From NCBI RefSeq assembly GCF_006715565.1, contig NZ_VFNL01000001.1, forward strand, positions 2,790,001 to 2,854,000: 64,000 bases of DNA, written 5' to 3'. Made by a program: the position numbers and the translations under genes. Position 1 is the first letter of the stretch. Each line of letters opens with the position of its first letter. Origin of the DNA: Microbacterium sp. SLBN-154 (GTDB lineage: Bacteria; Actinomycetota; Actinomycetes; Actinomycetales; Microbacteriaceae). Below are positions 54,020 to 63,522 of the stretch, one piece after another. Under the pieces are notes generated by a model that was not told the origin of the DNA, made no database searches, and was given only the letters and a program-made list of their open reading frames with translations.

Positions 54020-55999
54020 ATGAGCATGACCAGCAGCCAGATCGATCACCTGTTGAACGAGAACCGGCGGTTCGCGCCGTCGCCGGGTTTCGCCGAGGAC
54101 GCCGTTGCGAACGCCGATCTCTACGCCCGCGCGGAAGAGGATCGCGAAGGGTTCTGGGCCGACCAGGCCCGCGAGCTGCTGCACTGGCACACGCCCTTCA
54201 CGCAGGTGCTGAACTGGTCGAACCCGCCGTTCGCCGAGTGGTTCGCCGACGGCGAGCTCAATGTCGCCTACAACTGCCTCGACCGGCACGTCGAAGCCGG
54301 GAACGGCGACCGCGTGGCACTGCTGTGGGAGGGCGAGCCGGGCGATGAACGCCGCGTGACGTACGCCGAGCTGACCGAAGAGGTCAAGCGCCTCGCCAAT
54401 GTGCTCGAAGGCCTCGGTGTCGGCGTCAACGACCGTGTGGCCATCTACATGCCGATGATCCCCGAAGCGATTGCCGCGATGCTCGCCGTCGCCCGCATCG
54501 GCGCCGTGCACTCGGTGGTGTTCGGCGGTTTCTCCGCCGACAGCCTCCGGGCGCGCATCGACGACGCCGGCGCGAAGCTCGTCATCACCGCCGACGGCGG
54601 CTACCGCAAGGGGAAGGTGTCACCCCTCAAGCCCGCCGTCGATATGGCGCTGGCCGACCGCAACGGCTCAGGCCCGCAGGAGACGGTCGAGAACGTGCTC
54701 GTCGTCCGCCGCGGCGGCAACGACGTCGACTGGGTGGACGGACGCGACCTGTGGTGGCACGACGTCGTCCCGGCGGCGCCGGCCGAGCACGAGGCATCCG
54801 CATTCCCCGCCGAGAACCCCCTGTTCATCCTCTACACCTCCGGCACGACGGGGAAGCCCAAGGGCATCCTCCACACGTCCGGCGGCTATCTGACCCAGGC
54901 CGCATTCACGAACCGCGTCGTCCACGACATCCACCCCGAGACCGACGTGTACTGGTGCACCGCGGACATCGGCTGGATCACCGGACACTCCTACGTCACC
55001 TACGGTCCCCTCGCGAACGGGGCGACCCAGGTGCTCTACGAGGGCACGCCCGACACCCCGCACCCCGGGCGCTGGTGGGAGCTCGTGGAGAAGTACGGCG
55101 TCACGATCCTGTACACGGCCCCGACCGCCATCCGCTCGTTCATGAAGATCGGGCGCGCCGTGCCGCAGAAGTTCGACCTGTCGTCCCTGCGCCTGCTCGG
55201 TTCGGTCGGAGAGCCGATCAACCCCGAAGCATGGGTCTGGTACCGCGAGATCATCGGTCACGGCGACACGCCGATCGTCGACACGTGGTGGCAGACCGAG
55301 ACGGGCGCGATGATGATCTCCGCCCTTCCGGGTGTGACCGAGACCAAGCCGGGGTCGGCCCAGGTCCCCCTCCCCGGCATCTCGGTCGACGTCGTCGACG
55401 ACGACGGCACCCACGTCGGCAACGGCAACGGCGGGCTGCTGGTGATCACCGAGCCCTGGCCCTCGATGCTCCGCGGCATCTGGGGCGACCCTGAACGGTT
55501 CAAGGAGACCTACTGGGACAAGTTCCGCGACAAGGGGTACTACTTCGCAGGCGACGGCGCGCGACTGGACGACGACGGAGACGTGTGGCTGCTCGGCCGC
55601 GTCGACGACGTGATGAACGTCTCGGGCCACCGCCTATCGACGACCGAGATCGAGTCGGCCCTGGTCGCGCATGAGGCCACCGCCGAAGCGGCGGTGGTCG
55701 GCGCGTCCGATGAGACGACCGGTCAGGCTGTGGTCGCGTTCGTCATCATCAAGCAGAGCTACCTCGACAAGCACTCGCCCGAGGGGCTCGCGCAGGCGCT
55801 GCGCGCGTGGGTGAGCGAGCAGATCGGGCCGATCGCCCGGCCGCGCGACGTCTACATCGTCGGTGAGCTGCCGAAGACCCGGTCGGGCAAGATCATGCGC
55901 CGGCTGCTGCGGGATGTCGCGGAGGGCCGCGAGGTCGGCGACACCACGACGCTGGCGGACACCGCGGTGATGAGCGTCATCTCCGCCCAGGTGAAGTAG
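54020..55999 (+). CDS. acs: Acetyl-CoA synthetase
   Basis: The protein has 659 residues from the ATG at 54020, with GAAGGAG nine bases upstream. The ATP-binding motif is ILYTSGTTGKPKGILHTSGG near residue 275, with TWWQTETGAMMIS, DVMNVSGHRLST and the acetylation-site motif PKTRSGKIMRR near 625. It activates acetate through acetyl-AMP. The C-terminal Lys is a common target of acetyl-transferase control. The gene ends at a strong hairpin with a T-run. Confidence 0.97.
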   Translation: MSMTSSQIDHLLNENRRFAPSPGFAEDAVANADLYARAEEDREGFWADQARELLHWHTPFTQVLNWSNPPFAEWFADGELNVAYNCLDRHVEAGNGDRVALLWEGEPGDERRVTYAELTEEVKRLANVLEGLGVGVNDRVAIYMPMIPEAIAAMLAVARIGAVHSVVFGGFSADSLRARIDDAGAKLVITADGGYRKGKVSPLKPAVDMALADRNGSGPQETVENVLVVRRGGNDVDWVDGRDLWWHDVVPAAPAEHEASAFPAENPLFILYTSGTTGKPKGILHTSGGYLTQAAFTNRVVHDIHPETDVYWCTADIGWITGHSYVTYGPLANGATQVLYEGTPDTPHPGRWWELVEKYGVTILYTAPTAIRSFMKIGRAVPQKFDLSSLRLLGSVGEPINPEAWVWYREIIGHGDTPIVDTWWQTETGAMMISALPGVTETKPGSAQVPLPGISVDVVDDDGTHVGNGNGGLLVITEPWPSMLRGIWGDPERFKETYWDKFRDKGYYFAGDGARLDDDGDVWLLGRVDDVMNVSGHRLSTTEIESALVAHEATAEAAVVGASDETTGQAVVAFVIIKQSYLDKHSPEGLAQALRAWVSEQIGPIARPRDVYIVGELPKTRSGKIMRRLLRDVAEGREVGDTTTLADTAVMSVISAQVK

Positions 56000-56026
56000 C
56001 CCCCGCGCGGCTACCTCCGCCGAGAG

Positions 56027-56085
56027 TGCATCTGGGCGCCGAGGGTGCGGGGTTCACTCGCATCCTCGGCGCGCAGATGCATTTT
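56027..56085 (+). terminator. Long imperfect stem-loop terminator after acs, possible dispersed repeat
   Basis: Two 23-base arms (56027-56049 and 56059-56081) pair with two mismatches around a nine-base loop, followed by TTTT. Length and symmetry exceed an ordinary terminator and resemble a palindromic repeat element. Confidence 0.75.
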
Positions 56086-56131
56086 CGCGGTTTCGTGGGA
56101 GACCGCGGGAGCGGGATGCCGCGGCGCGGCG

Positions 56132-56599
56132 TCAGGACAGGGTGAAGACCACCTCGACCTCGACGGGTGCGTCCAGCGGCAGAACCGGCACGCCGACCGC
56201 GGAGCGGGCGTGACGGCCTTCATCGCCGAAGATCTCGCCGAGCACGGTGCTCGCACCGTTGATGACCCCGGGCTGACCGGTGAACTCGGGCACCGAGGCG
56301 ACGAATCCGGTGACCTTCAGCACACCGGCCAGTCGGTCGACGCCCCCGGCGGCGGCTGCGGCCGCCGCGACGGCGTTGAGCGCGCACTGGCGGGCGTAGC
56401 CCGCCGCGGCATCCGGGGCCACCAGACCCTCGCCCTCGCCGACCTTGCCGGTCTCGGGAAGCGCGCCCGAGACCATCGGCAGCTGGCCCGCGGTGTACAC
56501 CAGGTCGCCGTGCACCTTGGCGGGAATGTAGGCGGCCACCGGCGGGACGACCGAGGGGAGCTCGATGCCGAGCTCGGCCAGGCGCTCCGAAACGCTCAC
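56132..56599 (-). CDS. RidA (YjgF/YER057c/UK114) family protein
   Basis: The protein has 155 residues. The RidA fold shows DLVYTAGQLPMVSG, QCALNAVAAAAAAAGG, LKVTGFVASVPEF and VGVPVLPLDAPVEVEVVF; the Arg that binds the substrate carboxylate in true RidA is not at its usual position near the C-terminus. It may be a RidA-subfamily member without enamine deaminase activity. It overlaps the upstream DUF4177 gene by four bases. Confidence 0.88.
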   Translation of the reverse strand: MSVSERLAELGIELPSVVPPVAAYIPAKVHGDLVYTAGQLPMVSGALPETGKVGEGEGLVAPDAAAGYARQCALNAVAAAAAAAGGVDRLAGVLKVTGFVASVPEFTGQPGVINGASTVLGEIFGDEGRHARSAVGVPVLPLDAPVEVEVVFTLS

Positions 56600-56814
56600 T
56601 GCTCGTCTCCGAACTGGCGCGCCGCCTGCTCGGCCGCGCCGAGCGCCGCGTTGGGGGCGCCGCCGCCGGTGGGACGCTTGAAGTAGGCGACGAGCCCGCC
56701 TTCAGGCCCCTGGACGATCTGCACGAGTTCCCAGCCCTGCTTCCCCCAGTTGTTGAGGATGGCGGCGGTGTTGTGGATCAGCAGCGGAGTGGTGAGGTAC
56801 TCCCACGTCGTCAT
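56596..56814 (-). CDS. DUF4177-like small protein
   Basis: The protein has 72 residues from the ATG at 56814, with AGGAG five bases upstream. MTTWEYLTTPLLIHNTAAIL and NNWGKQGWELVQIVQG are typical of the small DUF4177 beta-alpha fold. The C-terminus is Ala-rich. It shares an operon with the RidA-family protein. The function is unknown. Confidence 0.8.
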   Translation of the reverse strand: MTTWEYLTTPLLIHNTAAILNNWGKQGWELVQIVQGPEGGLVAYFKRPTGGGAPNAALGAAEQAARQFGDEQ

Positions 56815-56921
56815 CGAGGCTCCTGTGGTCGGGGCGGTATCGCGGGCGGATGCTGGGAAAGATCTCCGTGGGCGCACGCCGGTCGAGGGATCGCCCAGGA
56901 AGCTCCCTTACGATCAACCCT

Positions 56922-59666
56922 ATGCCTGAGACGAAACGGACGGGTAGCGGTGTGCTCGGCGGCCTCCTCGGGGTCGTCGGGCTGAGCGCCGTCGCCGGTG
57001 TGCTCGTGACCGCCGCCGTCACCCCCGCGATTGCGGTCTCGGGGGCCGCGGCCTCCAGCGCCATCTCGATGTTCGACAACATGCCGAGCTATCTCGAGAT
57101 CGACGAGCTGATGCTGCCGACGACCCTCATGTACGTGAACCCCGACAACGGGCAAGAGGTCGAGTGGACGAAGTTCTACGACCAGAACCGGTCGCCGGTG
57201 ACCTTCGATCAGGTCGCGCCGGTCGTCTACGACGCGGTGCTGTCGTCGGAAGACCCGCGCTACTACCAGCACGGCGGTGTCGACCTCATCGGTACGACCC
57301 GCGCGCTGCTGAGCAACGCCCAGGGCGGCCAGACCCAGGGTGGGTCGTCGATCAGCCAGCAGTACGTCAAGAACGTGCTCATCCAGCGGTGCGAGCGGGA
57401 CGCCGAGCCCGAACTCGACGCCGACAACAACGTCGTGAAGACCCGCGATGAGGTCCTCCGCAACTGCTGGGAGGACGCCACCAACGCGACAGGTGCCGAG
57501 GGCTATGAGCGCAAGCTTCAGGAGATGCGGTACGCGATCGCCCTGGAGCAGCGCTACTCGAAGAACGACATCCTGCTCGGGTACCTCAACATCGCCAACT
57601 TCGGCGGGACCAACTACGGCATCGACGCGTCGTCGAAGTACTACTTCAACGTCCCGGCGTCACAGCTGAGCGTCTCTCAGGCCGCGACGCTCGCCGGTAT
57701 CGTGCAGAACCCGAACACCTACCGGATCGACAAGCCGGAGGGATCGATCTTCGATTCAGAGGGCGTCGGGTACAACAAAGCGCCCGACGGGTCCATCGAG
57801 GACGTGCAGCCCGGGACCATCCAAGCGCTCTACACCCTCCGTGACGAGGGCGTCATCAACGACGAGCAGCTGCTCGCCGCGGCGGACGGTTACAGCGCCA
57901 CCAAGGGCCGGCAGCTGTACGTGCTCAGCCGCATGCTGGATGACGGCAAGATCAACCGCGACCAGTACATCCAGGCGGCGGTGGAGCCGATCACCCCTGC
58001 GATCACGCAGCCCGTGACGGGGTGCCAGTCCACCGGTGCCGCTGCTTACTTCTGCCAGTACGTCGTCTCCACGATCCAGAACGACCCCGCGTTCGGCGAG
58101 ACGCGGGAGGCTCGGGACCGGGCGCTCCGCCAGGACGGCCTGAAGATCTACACCACGATCGACCCCCGTGTGCAGGGCGCCGCGGAGCAGGCCATGGCCG
58201 ACTACGCGCCGACGTCGATCGAGGGCATGGAGTTCGGGGCGACCGCCACGAGCATCGAGGCCAAGACCGGCCGCGTCCTCGCCATCGCGCAGAACACCCG
58301 CTACGTGCCGGGTGCGACCGAGGATCCCAACGAATCGTCCATCGTGTTCGCCGGCGACTCGACCTACGGTGGCTCGGGCGGCTTCGGTGCCGGTTCGACC
58401 TTCAAGCTCTTCACCCTCATCGACTGGCTCGAGCAGGGCAAGTCCCTTCGCGAGGTCGTCAACGGCACCGATCGAAACATCCCCCGGATGACCTCCTGCG
58501 CCGGTGACTGGGTCAACCCCGGCAGCGACCGGATCCGCAACTTCGGCAACCAGCGCGGCTACAATGGCACTCCGTTGCGCTTCACTGCCGAGTCGCTGAA
58601 CACCGGATTCATCGGAATGGCCGCCGAGCTCGACCTCTGCGACATCACGAACGTCGTGGCGAAGATGGGTGTCACCAGCGGGAACGGCAACCCGATCAAC
58701 GTCACCGTGCCCTCGCAGATCATCGGGGTCGACGACGTTTCACCGATCGCGATGGCAGGCGCCTATGCCACGGTCGCCAACGGCGGGACCCTGTGCCAGC
58801 CGAAGGTCATCGACCGCGTCGTCGACAACAACGGCGTCGACCGCCCGGAGCTCGTCCCAGTGCGCAACTGTTCCCCGGCTCTCACCCCCGAAGTGGCGTC
58901 GACGGCCGCCTTCGCGCTCCAGGGCGTGATGGCTCGCGGCGGAACCGGCGCCCAGGCGAACCCCTTCGACGGCACCCCGATGCTCGGAAAGACCGGAACC
59001 AACGAACAGCGCCACTCGTGGATGATCGAGTCGTCGACGAACGTCACGACCGCCGTGATGGCCGGCAACGTCCGCGGCACCGTCGACATCGCGCGCGCCT
59101 ATGCCTACGACCGTCGTGTCATGGACATCCGGTACCCGATCGCCCAGCGCATCCAGGCCACCGCCAATGCCGCGTATGGCGGGGACGACTTCCCGCCGCC
59201 CGCCGAGAACCTGATCCGTCAGGTGGTCCGTGATGTTCCGAACGTGGTCGGACAGACGATCGACCAGGCCCGGGCGACCCTCGAAGGCGCCGGCTGGGAC
59301 GTCAGTGTGGGCGAGCCGGTCAACTCCGACCAGCCGACGAACATCATCGTCCAGCAGAACCCCTCGGGTCAGGCCCCGGCCGGCAGCGTCGTGACGATCA
59401 ATCCCAGTAACGGGCAGGCCGCCACCGTTCCCGACGTGAGTGGGCAGAACCCCGCCGTCGCGGCGGGGGCCCTCAACGCGGCCGGGTTCTCCGCCCAACT
59501 GGGGTCGTGTACCCCCGATCCCGGATCCGGCGGCGGTCGTGTCACCGGAACCGACCCCGCGGCAGGAACCGCAACCACCCGTGGTGCGACGGTGACCATC
59601 AACTTCGCCGCCGCAGCCTGCCCCGGACAGGGCGCGCCCGGCAACGACGAAGACGACGACGAGTAG
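56922..59666 (+). CDS. Bifunctional penicillin-binding protein with PASTA repeats
   Basis: The protein has 914 residues. A membrane anchor (about 8-45) precedes the glycosyltransferase domain (SSEDPRYYQHGGVD, GGSSISQQYVKN, NIANFGGTNYGID). The transpeptidase domain follows, with STFK near residue 490, SLNTGF and GKTGT. Two C-terminal PASTA domains (about 765-905) and an acidic tail complete it. It polymerises and cross-links peptidoglycan. TACGAT seven bases before the ATG at 56922 supports leaderless initiation. This is the PonA-type enzyme of actinobacteria. Confidence 0.95.
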   Translation: MPETKRTGSGVLGGLLGVVGLSAVAGVLVTAAVTPAIAVSGAAASSAISMFDNMPSYLEIDELMLPTTLMYVNPDNGQEVEWTKFYDQNRSPVTFDQVAPVVYDAVLSSEDPRYYQHGGVDLIGTTRALLSNAQGGQTQGGSSISQQYVKNVLIQRCERDAEPELDADNNVVKTRDEVLRNCWEDATNATGAEGYERKLQEMRYAIALEQRYSKNDILLGYLNIANFGGTNYGIDASSKYYFNVPASQLSVSQAATLAGIVQNPNTYRIDKPEGSIFDSEGVGYNKAPDGSIEDVQPGTIQALYTLRDEGVINDEQLLAAADGYSATKGRQLYVLSRMLDDGKINRDQYIQAAVEPITPAITQPVTGCQSTGAAAYFCQYVVSTIQNDPAFGETREARDRALRQDGLKIYTTIDPRVQGAAEQAMADYAPTSIEGMEFGATATSIEAKTGRVLAIAQNTRYVPGATEDPNESSIVFAGDSTYGGSGGFGAGSTFKLFTLIDWLEQGKSLREVVNGTDRNIPRMTSCAGDWVNPGSDRIRNFGNQRGYNGTPLRFTAESLNTGFIGMAAELDLCDITNVVAKMGVTSGNGNPINVTVPSQIIGVDDVSPIAMAGAYATVANGGTLCQPKVIDRVVDNNGVDRPELVPVRNCSPALTPEVASTAAFALQGVMARGGTGAQANPFDGTPMLGKTGTNEQRHSWMIESSTNVTTAVMAGNVRGTVDIARAYAYDRRVMDIRYPIAQRIQATANAAYGGDDFPPPAENLIRQVVRDVPNVVGQTIDQARATLEGAGWDVSVGEPVNSDQPTNIIVQQNPSGQAPAGSVVTINPSNGQAATVPDVSGQNPAVAAGALNAAGFSAQLGSCTPDPGSGGGRVTGTDPAAGTATTRGATVTINFAAAACPGQGAPGNDEDDDE

Positions 59667-60598
59667 TGCCGCACCCTCTGACGAGGGCCGCCCTCACCAC
59701 GCTCGGCGTGGTGGGGGCGGCCGGCACCGCCGCGGCGGTCTGGGGAGTCGGGATCGAGCGTTACCTTTTCACGGTCCGTGAGCACCAGCTGCAGCTCCTC
59801 CCCGCGGGCGCCCGCCCGCTGCGCATCCTCCACGTCTCCGACGCGCACATGGCGCCGTGGCAGCGGCGGAAGCAGCGCTGGATCGCCGGCCTCGCGGCGC
59901 TCGAACCCGACCTGATCATCAACACCGGCGACAATCTCGGCCACCCGCTGGGCCTCGACGGCATCCGCGCCGCGTTCGGGCCGTTCCGCGGCATCCCCGG
60001 GGTGTATGTCCACGGCTCCAACGATCACGTGGCACCCAGCCCGCGCAATCCGTTCAAGTACTTCCTGGGCCCGTCGAAGCTCAAGACCGAGCCCGAACTG
60101 CTCGACACCGACCTGCTCGATCGGTATCTCACCGATGAGCTCGGCTGGCACGATCTGAACAACACCGTCGCCGCTCTCGACGCCGCCGGAGCCCGCATCC
60201 ACGCGTTCGGTGTCAACGACGCCCACCGCGGGTGGGATCGCCTGGGGTCGCTTCCCGAACCGATCCAGCGGATGCGAGAGGCCGAGGACGCGGCGCTCAC
60301 GATCGGTGTGACCCACGCGCCCTACCGCCGCGTTCTGGACGCCTTCGTCGATCTCGGGGCGGACGCGGTTTTCGCCGGACACACCCACGGCGGACAGGTG
60401 CGCCTTCCCGGTGTCGGCGCACTCGTGGCGAACTGCGACATCCCGCTCGATCAAGCGCGTGGGCTGAGCACCTGGGCGCACGACGGTCACATCGCGCCGC
60501 TCAATGTCAGCGCCGGTCTCGGCCACTCGATCTATGCCCCGGTGCGCTTCGCGTGCCGCCCGGAGGCGACGCTCATCACCGTCCTCCCCGGCCGCTGA
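59666..60598 (+). CDS. Metallophosphoesterase, membrane-associated
   Basis: The protein has 310 residues from a GTG overlapping the penicillin-binding-protein stop by one base. An N-terminal hydrophobic helix precedes the calcineurin-like motifs: LHVSDAHMAPW, LIINTGDNLG, VHGSNDHVA and, at the end, FAGHTHGGQVRLP. The third motif has SNDH in place of GNHD, a known variant. The pairing ponA-phosphoesterase is conserved in actinobacteria. The substrate may be a lipid or cell-wall precursor phosphate. Confidence 0.9.
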   Translation: MPHPLTRAALTTLGVVGAAGTAAAVWGVGIERYLFTVREHQLQLLPAGARPLRILHVSDAHMAPWQRRKQRWIAGLAALEPDLIINTGDNLGHPLGLDGIRAAFGPFRGIPGVYVHGSNDHVAPSPRNPFKYFLGPSKLKTEPELLDTDLLDRYLTDELGWHDLNNTVAALDAAGARIHAFGVNDAHRGWDRLGSLPEPIQRMREAEDAALTIGVTHAPYRRVLDAFVDLGADAVFAGHTHGGQVRLPGVGALVANCDIPLDQARGLSTWAHDGHIAPLNVSAGLGHSIYAPVRFACRPEATLITVLPGR

Positions 60599-60729
60599 GT
60601 CCTCGACGTCCTCTCCTGCACAACGGCGGGATGCGCGAACTTCTCCACCGAAGCGCCTCCTGACGCCCCCCGCGATACGCCCCGCGGCGACGATCGATCC
60701 GTCCGATCGTCTAGCCGGGAGTCCGCACG

Positions 60730-62562
60730 ATGCCCTTCACCACCCTTCGCCCCGCCGCGTCCCACTCCTCGATCCGAGGAATCCTCCGACTCGTCGCCGC
60801 GAGCGTCGCGCTGAGCGTCGTCGTGCTCGCAGGATCGGTCTTCGCCGCCGCTCCGGCCTCAGCCGCCGAGCGCGGCACGGGTTTCGGCACGTGGGCACCG
60901 ATATCGGCGCACGGGTGGCACGGCTCCATGCTCGTGAACGGCGTCCACACGTACTGCATCGTCCCGGGCCTGCCGTTGCCGACCGGCCCGAGCATCGACC
61001 ACGGCATCAGCGGGGGCGCGGCGGGGCTCTCCGGCGAGCAGCTGACCCGCATCAATCACCTCGTGTCCACGCACGGACAGACGGATGACCCGGTGCAGGC
61101 GGCTGCGGTCGGCTGGGCCGTCAAGGCGATCGCGAACTGGAATGAGACGCTCCGCCAGTTCGGCTATGAGGGCGACTCGCTCGCCGGCGTCATCGACCGG
61201 GTCTTCTCCCGTCTTGCACCCGAGCACAGCGCGGCGGTCCAGCAGCGTGCCGTGGCGTTCTACGACGAGGCGATGCGTCTCGGAACCGCGGCCCCCACCG
61301 GGACGCTGATCTTCACCGTCGACCCGGTCGACCATCGCCACGGCACGGTCAGAGTCGAGACGAGCGCTGCCGGCGCGATCGGAACGGTGACGCTCGTCGA
61401 CGCGGTGTTCAGCGAGTCCGGTGAGGTGACCCTCGAGGGGGTGACGCCGGGAACCGAGTACGCGATCACGACGGCGCCACCGGCGCCAGGCCGCGCGTAC
61501 ACGGTGAGCGGTACGGGCCGCTTCACGGGCGGAGTCGCCCCGGCGGTCCGCCACGTCACCACCGCCGGCGGGCAGGACACCGCCGGTCCCGGGGGCCCCG
61601 CGACCTTCGAGGTGTCCGGTGCCGACACCGCGCCGCGCGTTCCCCGCTTCTCCCCCGCCATCACGACGCAGGTCGCTGCGCGCTACATCCCCGGCGGACC
61701 GTTCGTCGATGACGTGAACATCACTCTCGCCGACGGGGACTGGCCTCGGTCGGCCGACGGATCGCCCCTGCCGATCACCGCCGGCGCTGAGGTCTACCGC
61801 ACGTCGTGGGAACCCACCGAACCGCAGGCATCGGTCCCCGCCGACGCCGAATCGGTGGGCTCGCTGGCGCTCGTGACCGGGGACCAGGGCGGAGACGTCC
61901 CCTATCGCGTCACATCCGACTGGGAGCTGCCCGGCCCCGGCTTCTACACCGCCGTCTGGACGATCACCCGTGACGCGCAGCATCCCGACGTCACCGCGCA
62001 TCTGCCCGCGGACTTCTCGTGGACGGAGTCGTTCGGCGTGCGAAGCCAGATCAGCGTCGTCCCCGACGTCTCCTCGAAGGCGGAGGAGCACGTCGCCGTC
62101 GGCGATCCGGTGTCGGACACGATCATCGTCGGCAGCGTGATCCCCACCGGTGGCCTGTCCGTGTCCTCCGCCGTCTACCGCTCCGCCGACGGCGTACCGG
62201 CCGCCGACGCCTGCACCCCGGAGGCCCTCGTCTGGGAGAGCGAGCCGATCGCGGTGACCGAGGCGGGCGAGTACATCGTGACGTCCCCGGCGATGACCGA
62301 ACCGGGAACGTACTACTGGCGGGAGCGTGCGGTGGATGCCGACGGCGACGAGGTGCATCACGGAGGGTGCGGTGTCGCCGCCGAGACGACGATCGTCGAG
62401 GAGGCGCCTCCCGCCGCCCCGGCGCCCGCTCTCGCGGCGACCGGGGCGAGCATCGCCACGGTGGCGGCCCCACTGATCCTCGGGCTGACCGTGGTCGTCA
62501 CCGGCATCGCGCTCGGGACGTCACGCCGCCGTCGGTTCGAACACGGCGCGAGCATCGGGTAG
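60730..62562 (+). CDS. Sortase-anchored surface protein with possible thioester domain
   Basis: The protein has 610 residues. A long signal peptide (about 1-47) ends in APASAAERG. An N-terminal domain contains HTYCIVPG near residue 75 and [17 protein letters not shown] near 120; a Cys followed by such a Gln segment resembles surface thioester domains, but Q-to-W spacing differs from the standard. Beta-rich repeats follow. The C-terminus has LAATG, a hydrophobic helix and RRRR, the class E sortase-type signal. CGGGAG precedes the ATG. No sortase gene is in this window. Confidence 0.82.
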   Translation: MPFTTLRPAASHSSIRGILRLVAASVALSVVVLAGSVFAAAPASAAERGTGFGTWAPISAHGWHGSMLVNGVHTYCIVPGLPLPTGPSIDHGISGGAAGLSGEQLTRINHLVSTHGQTDDPVQAAAVGWAVKAIANWNETLRQFGYEGDSLAGVIDRVFSRLAPEHSAAVQQRAVAFYDEAMRLGTAAPTGTLIFTVDPVDHRHGTVRVETSAAGAIGTVTLVDAVFSESGEVTLEGVTPGTEYAITTAPPAPGRAYTVSGTGRFTGGVAPAVRHVTTAGGQDTAGPGGPATFEVSGADTAPRVPRFSPAITTQVAARYIPGGPFVDDVNITLADGDWPRSADGSPLPITAGAEVYRTSWEPTEPQASVPADAESVGSLALVTGDQGGDVPYRVTSDWELPGPGFYTAVWTITRDAQHPDVTAHLPADFSWTESFGVRSQISVVPDVSSKAEEHVAVGDPVSDTIIVGSVIPTGGLSVSSAVYRSADGVPAADACTPEALVWESEPIAVTEAGEYIVTSPAMTEPGTYYWRERAVDADGDEVHHGGCGVAAETTIVEEAPPAAPAPALAATGASIATVAAPLILGLTVVVTGIALGTSRRRRFEHGASIG

Positions 62563-62578
62563 GCTTGGGGGGTTGCCA

Positions 62579-62652
<74 letters not shown>

Positions 62653-62657
62653 CCGCA

Positions 62658-62689
62658 GAGAGGCCTCACCGATATCGGTGAGGCCTCTC
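62658..62689 (+). terminator. Perfect 32-base palindrome after tRNA-Pro
   Basis: The palindrome (center 62673/62674, arms GAGAGGCCTCACCGAT) begins five bases after the tRNA. It probably terminates the tRNA transcript and lies in the leader of the following HAD gene. Confidence 0.75.
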
Positions 62690-62712
62690 GCACGACACCG
62701 AACAGGAGCGCC

Positions 62713-63498
62713 GTGAACGACACCTCGCCCCCGTCCACCCCGAAGCTCGTCGCCTTCGACCTGGACGACACCCTCGCGCCTTCCAAGAGCGCCATCGATC
62801 CCCGCATCGGCGATCAGCTGATCGCGCTGGCCGAGCGCGTCGAAGTCGCCATCATCTCGGGCGGTCAGCTGTCGCAGTTCCGCACGCAGGTCGTCGATCT
62901 TCTGCCGGCGGCCGCGTCCGACATCCTCGATCACGTCCACCTGCTGCCCACCTGCGGCACCCAGTACTACCGGATCGATGCCGACGGCATCCGCACGGTC
63001 TACGCGCACAGCCTCACCGACGACCAGAAGTCGCGCGCCATCGCCGCCGTCGAGGAGGAGGCCCGGCGCTTGGGCCTGTGGGAGAGCGAGCCGTGGGGTG
63101 ACATCCTCGAGGACCGAGGGTCGCAGATCACCTTCTCCGCTCTCGGTCAGCAGGCGCCGCTGGACGCCAAGACGGCGTGGGACCCCACCGGCGAGAAGAA
63201 GAACGCCCTCCGCGACGCCGTCGCCGTTCGCATCCCCGACCTCGAGGTCCGATCGGGCGGCTCGACGTCGGTCGACATCACGCACCGCGGAATCGACAAA
63301 GCCTACGGCATGCGTCAGCTCTCCGATCAGACGGGCATCGCGCTCGATGACATGCTCTTCGTCGGAGACCGCCTCGACCCGCACGGCAACGACTACCCCG
63401 TCCTGGCGATGGGTCTGCGCTGCCAGGCCGTCGAGGGCTGGGAGGACACGGCGACCTTCCTCGACGCCCTGCTGCCGACCCTCTCCCCTCGCGCCTGA
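62713..63498 (+). CDS. HAD-superfamily phosphatase (subfamily IIB)
   Basis: The protein has 261 residues from a GTG. Motif I is VAFDLDDTLAPSKSAI with the nucleophile Asp, motif II is ISGG, motif III is the Lys in IDKAYGMRQL and motif IV is MLFVGDRLDPHGNDYP. The IIB cap is inserted between II and III. Its resemblance to eukaryotic-type phosphomannomutase suggests a sugar phosphate, but the substrate is unknown. It converges on the next gene. Confidence 0.88.
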   Translation: MNDTSPPSTPKLVAFDLDDTLAPSKSAIDPRIGDQLIALAERVEVAIISGGQLSQFRTQVVDLLPAAASDILDHVHLLPTCGTQYYRIDADGIRTVYAHSLTDDQKSRAIAAVEEEARRLGLWESEPWGDILEDRGSQITFSALGQQAPLDAKTAWDPTGEKKNALRDAVAVRIPDLEVRSGGSTSVDITHRGIDKAYGMRQLSDQTGIALDDMLFVGDRLDPHGNDYPVLAMGLRCQAVEGWEDTATFLDALLPTLSPRA

Positions 63499-63502
63499 CG
63501 TC

Positions 63503-63522
63503 GCTCAGCGCGCGCGCTGAGC
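63503..63522. terminator. Short palindrome between convergent genes
   Basis: GCTCAGCGCGCGCGCTGAGC is a perfect 20-base palindrome immediately after the HAD stop and over the last codons of the oxidase gene. It probably ends transcription of the HAD gene. Confidence 0.5.
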
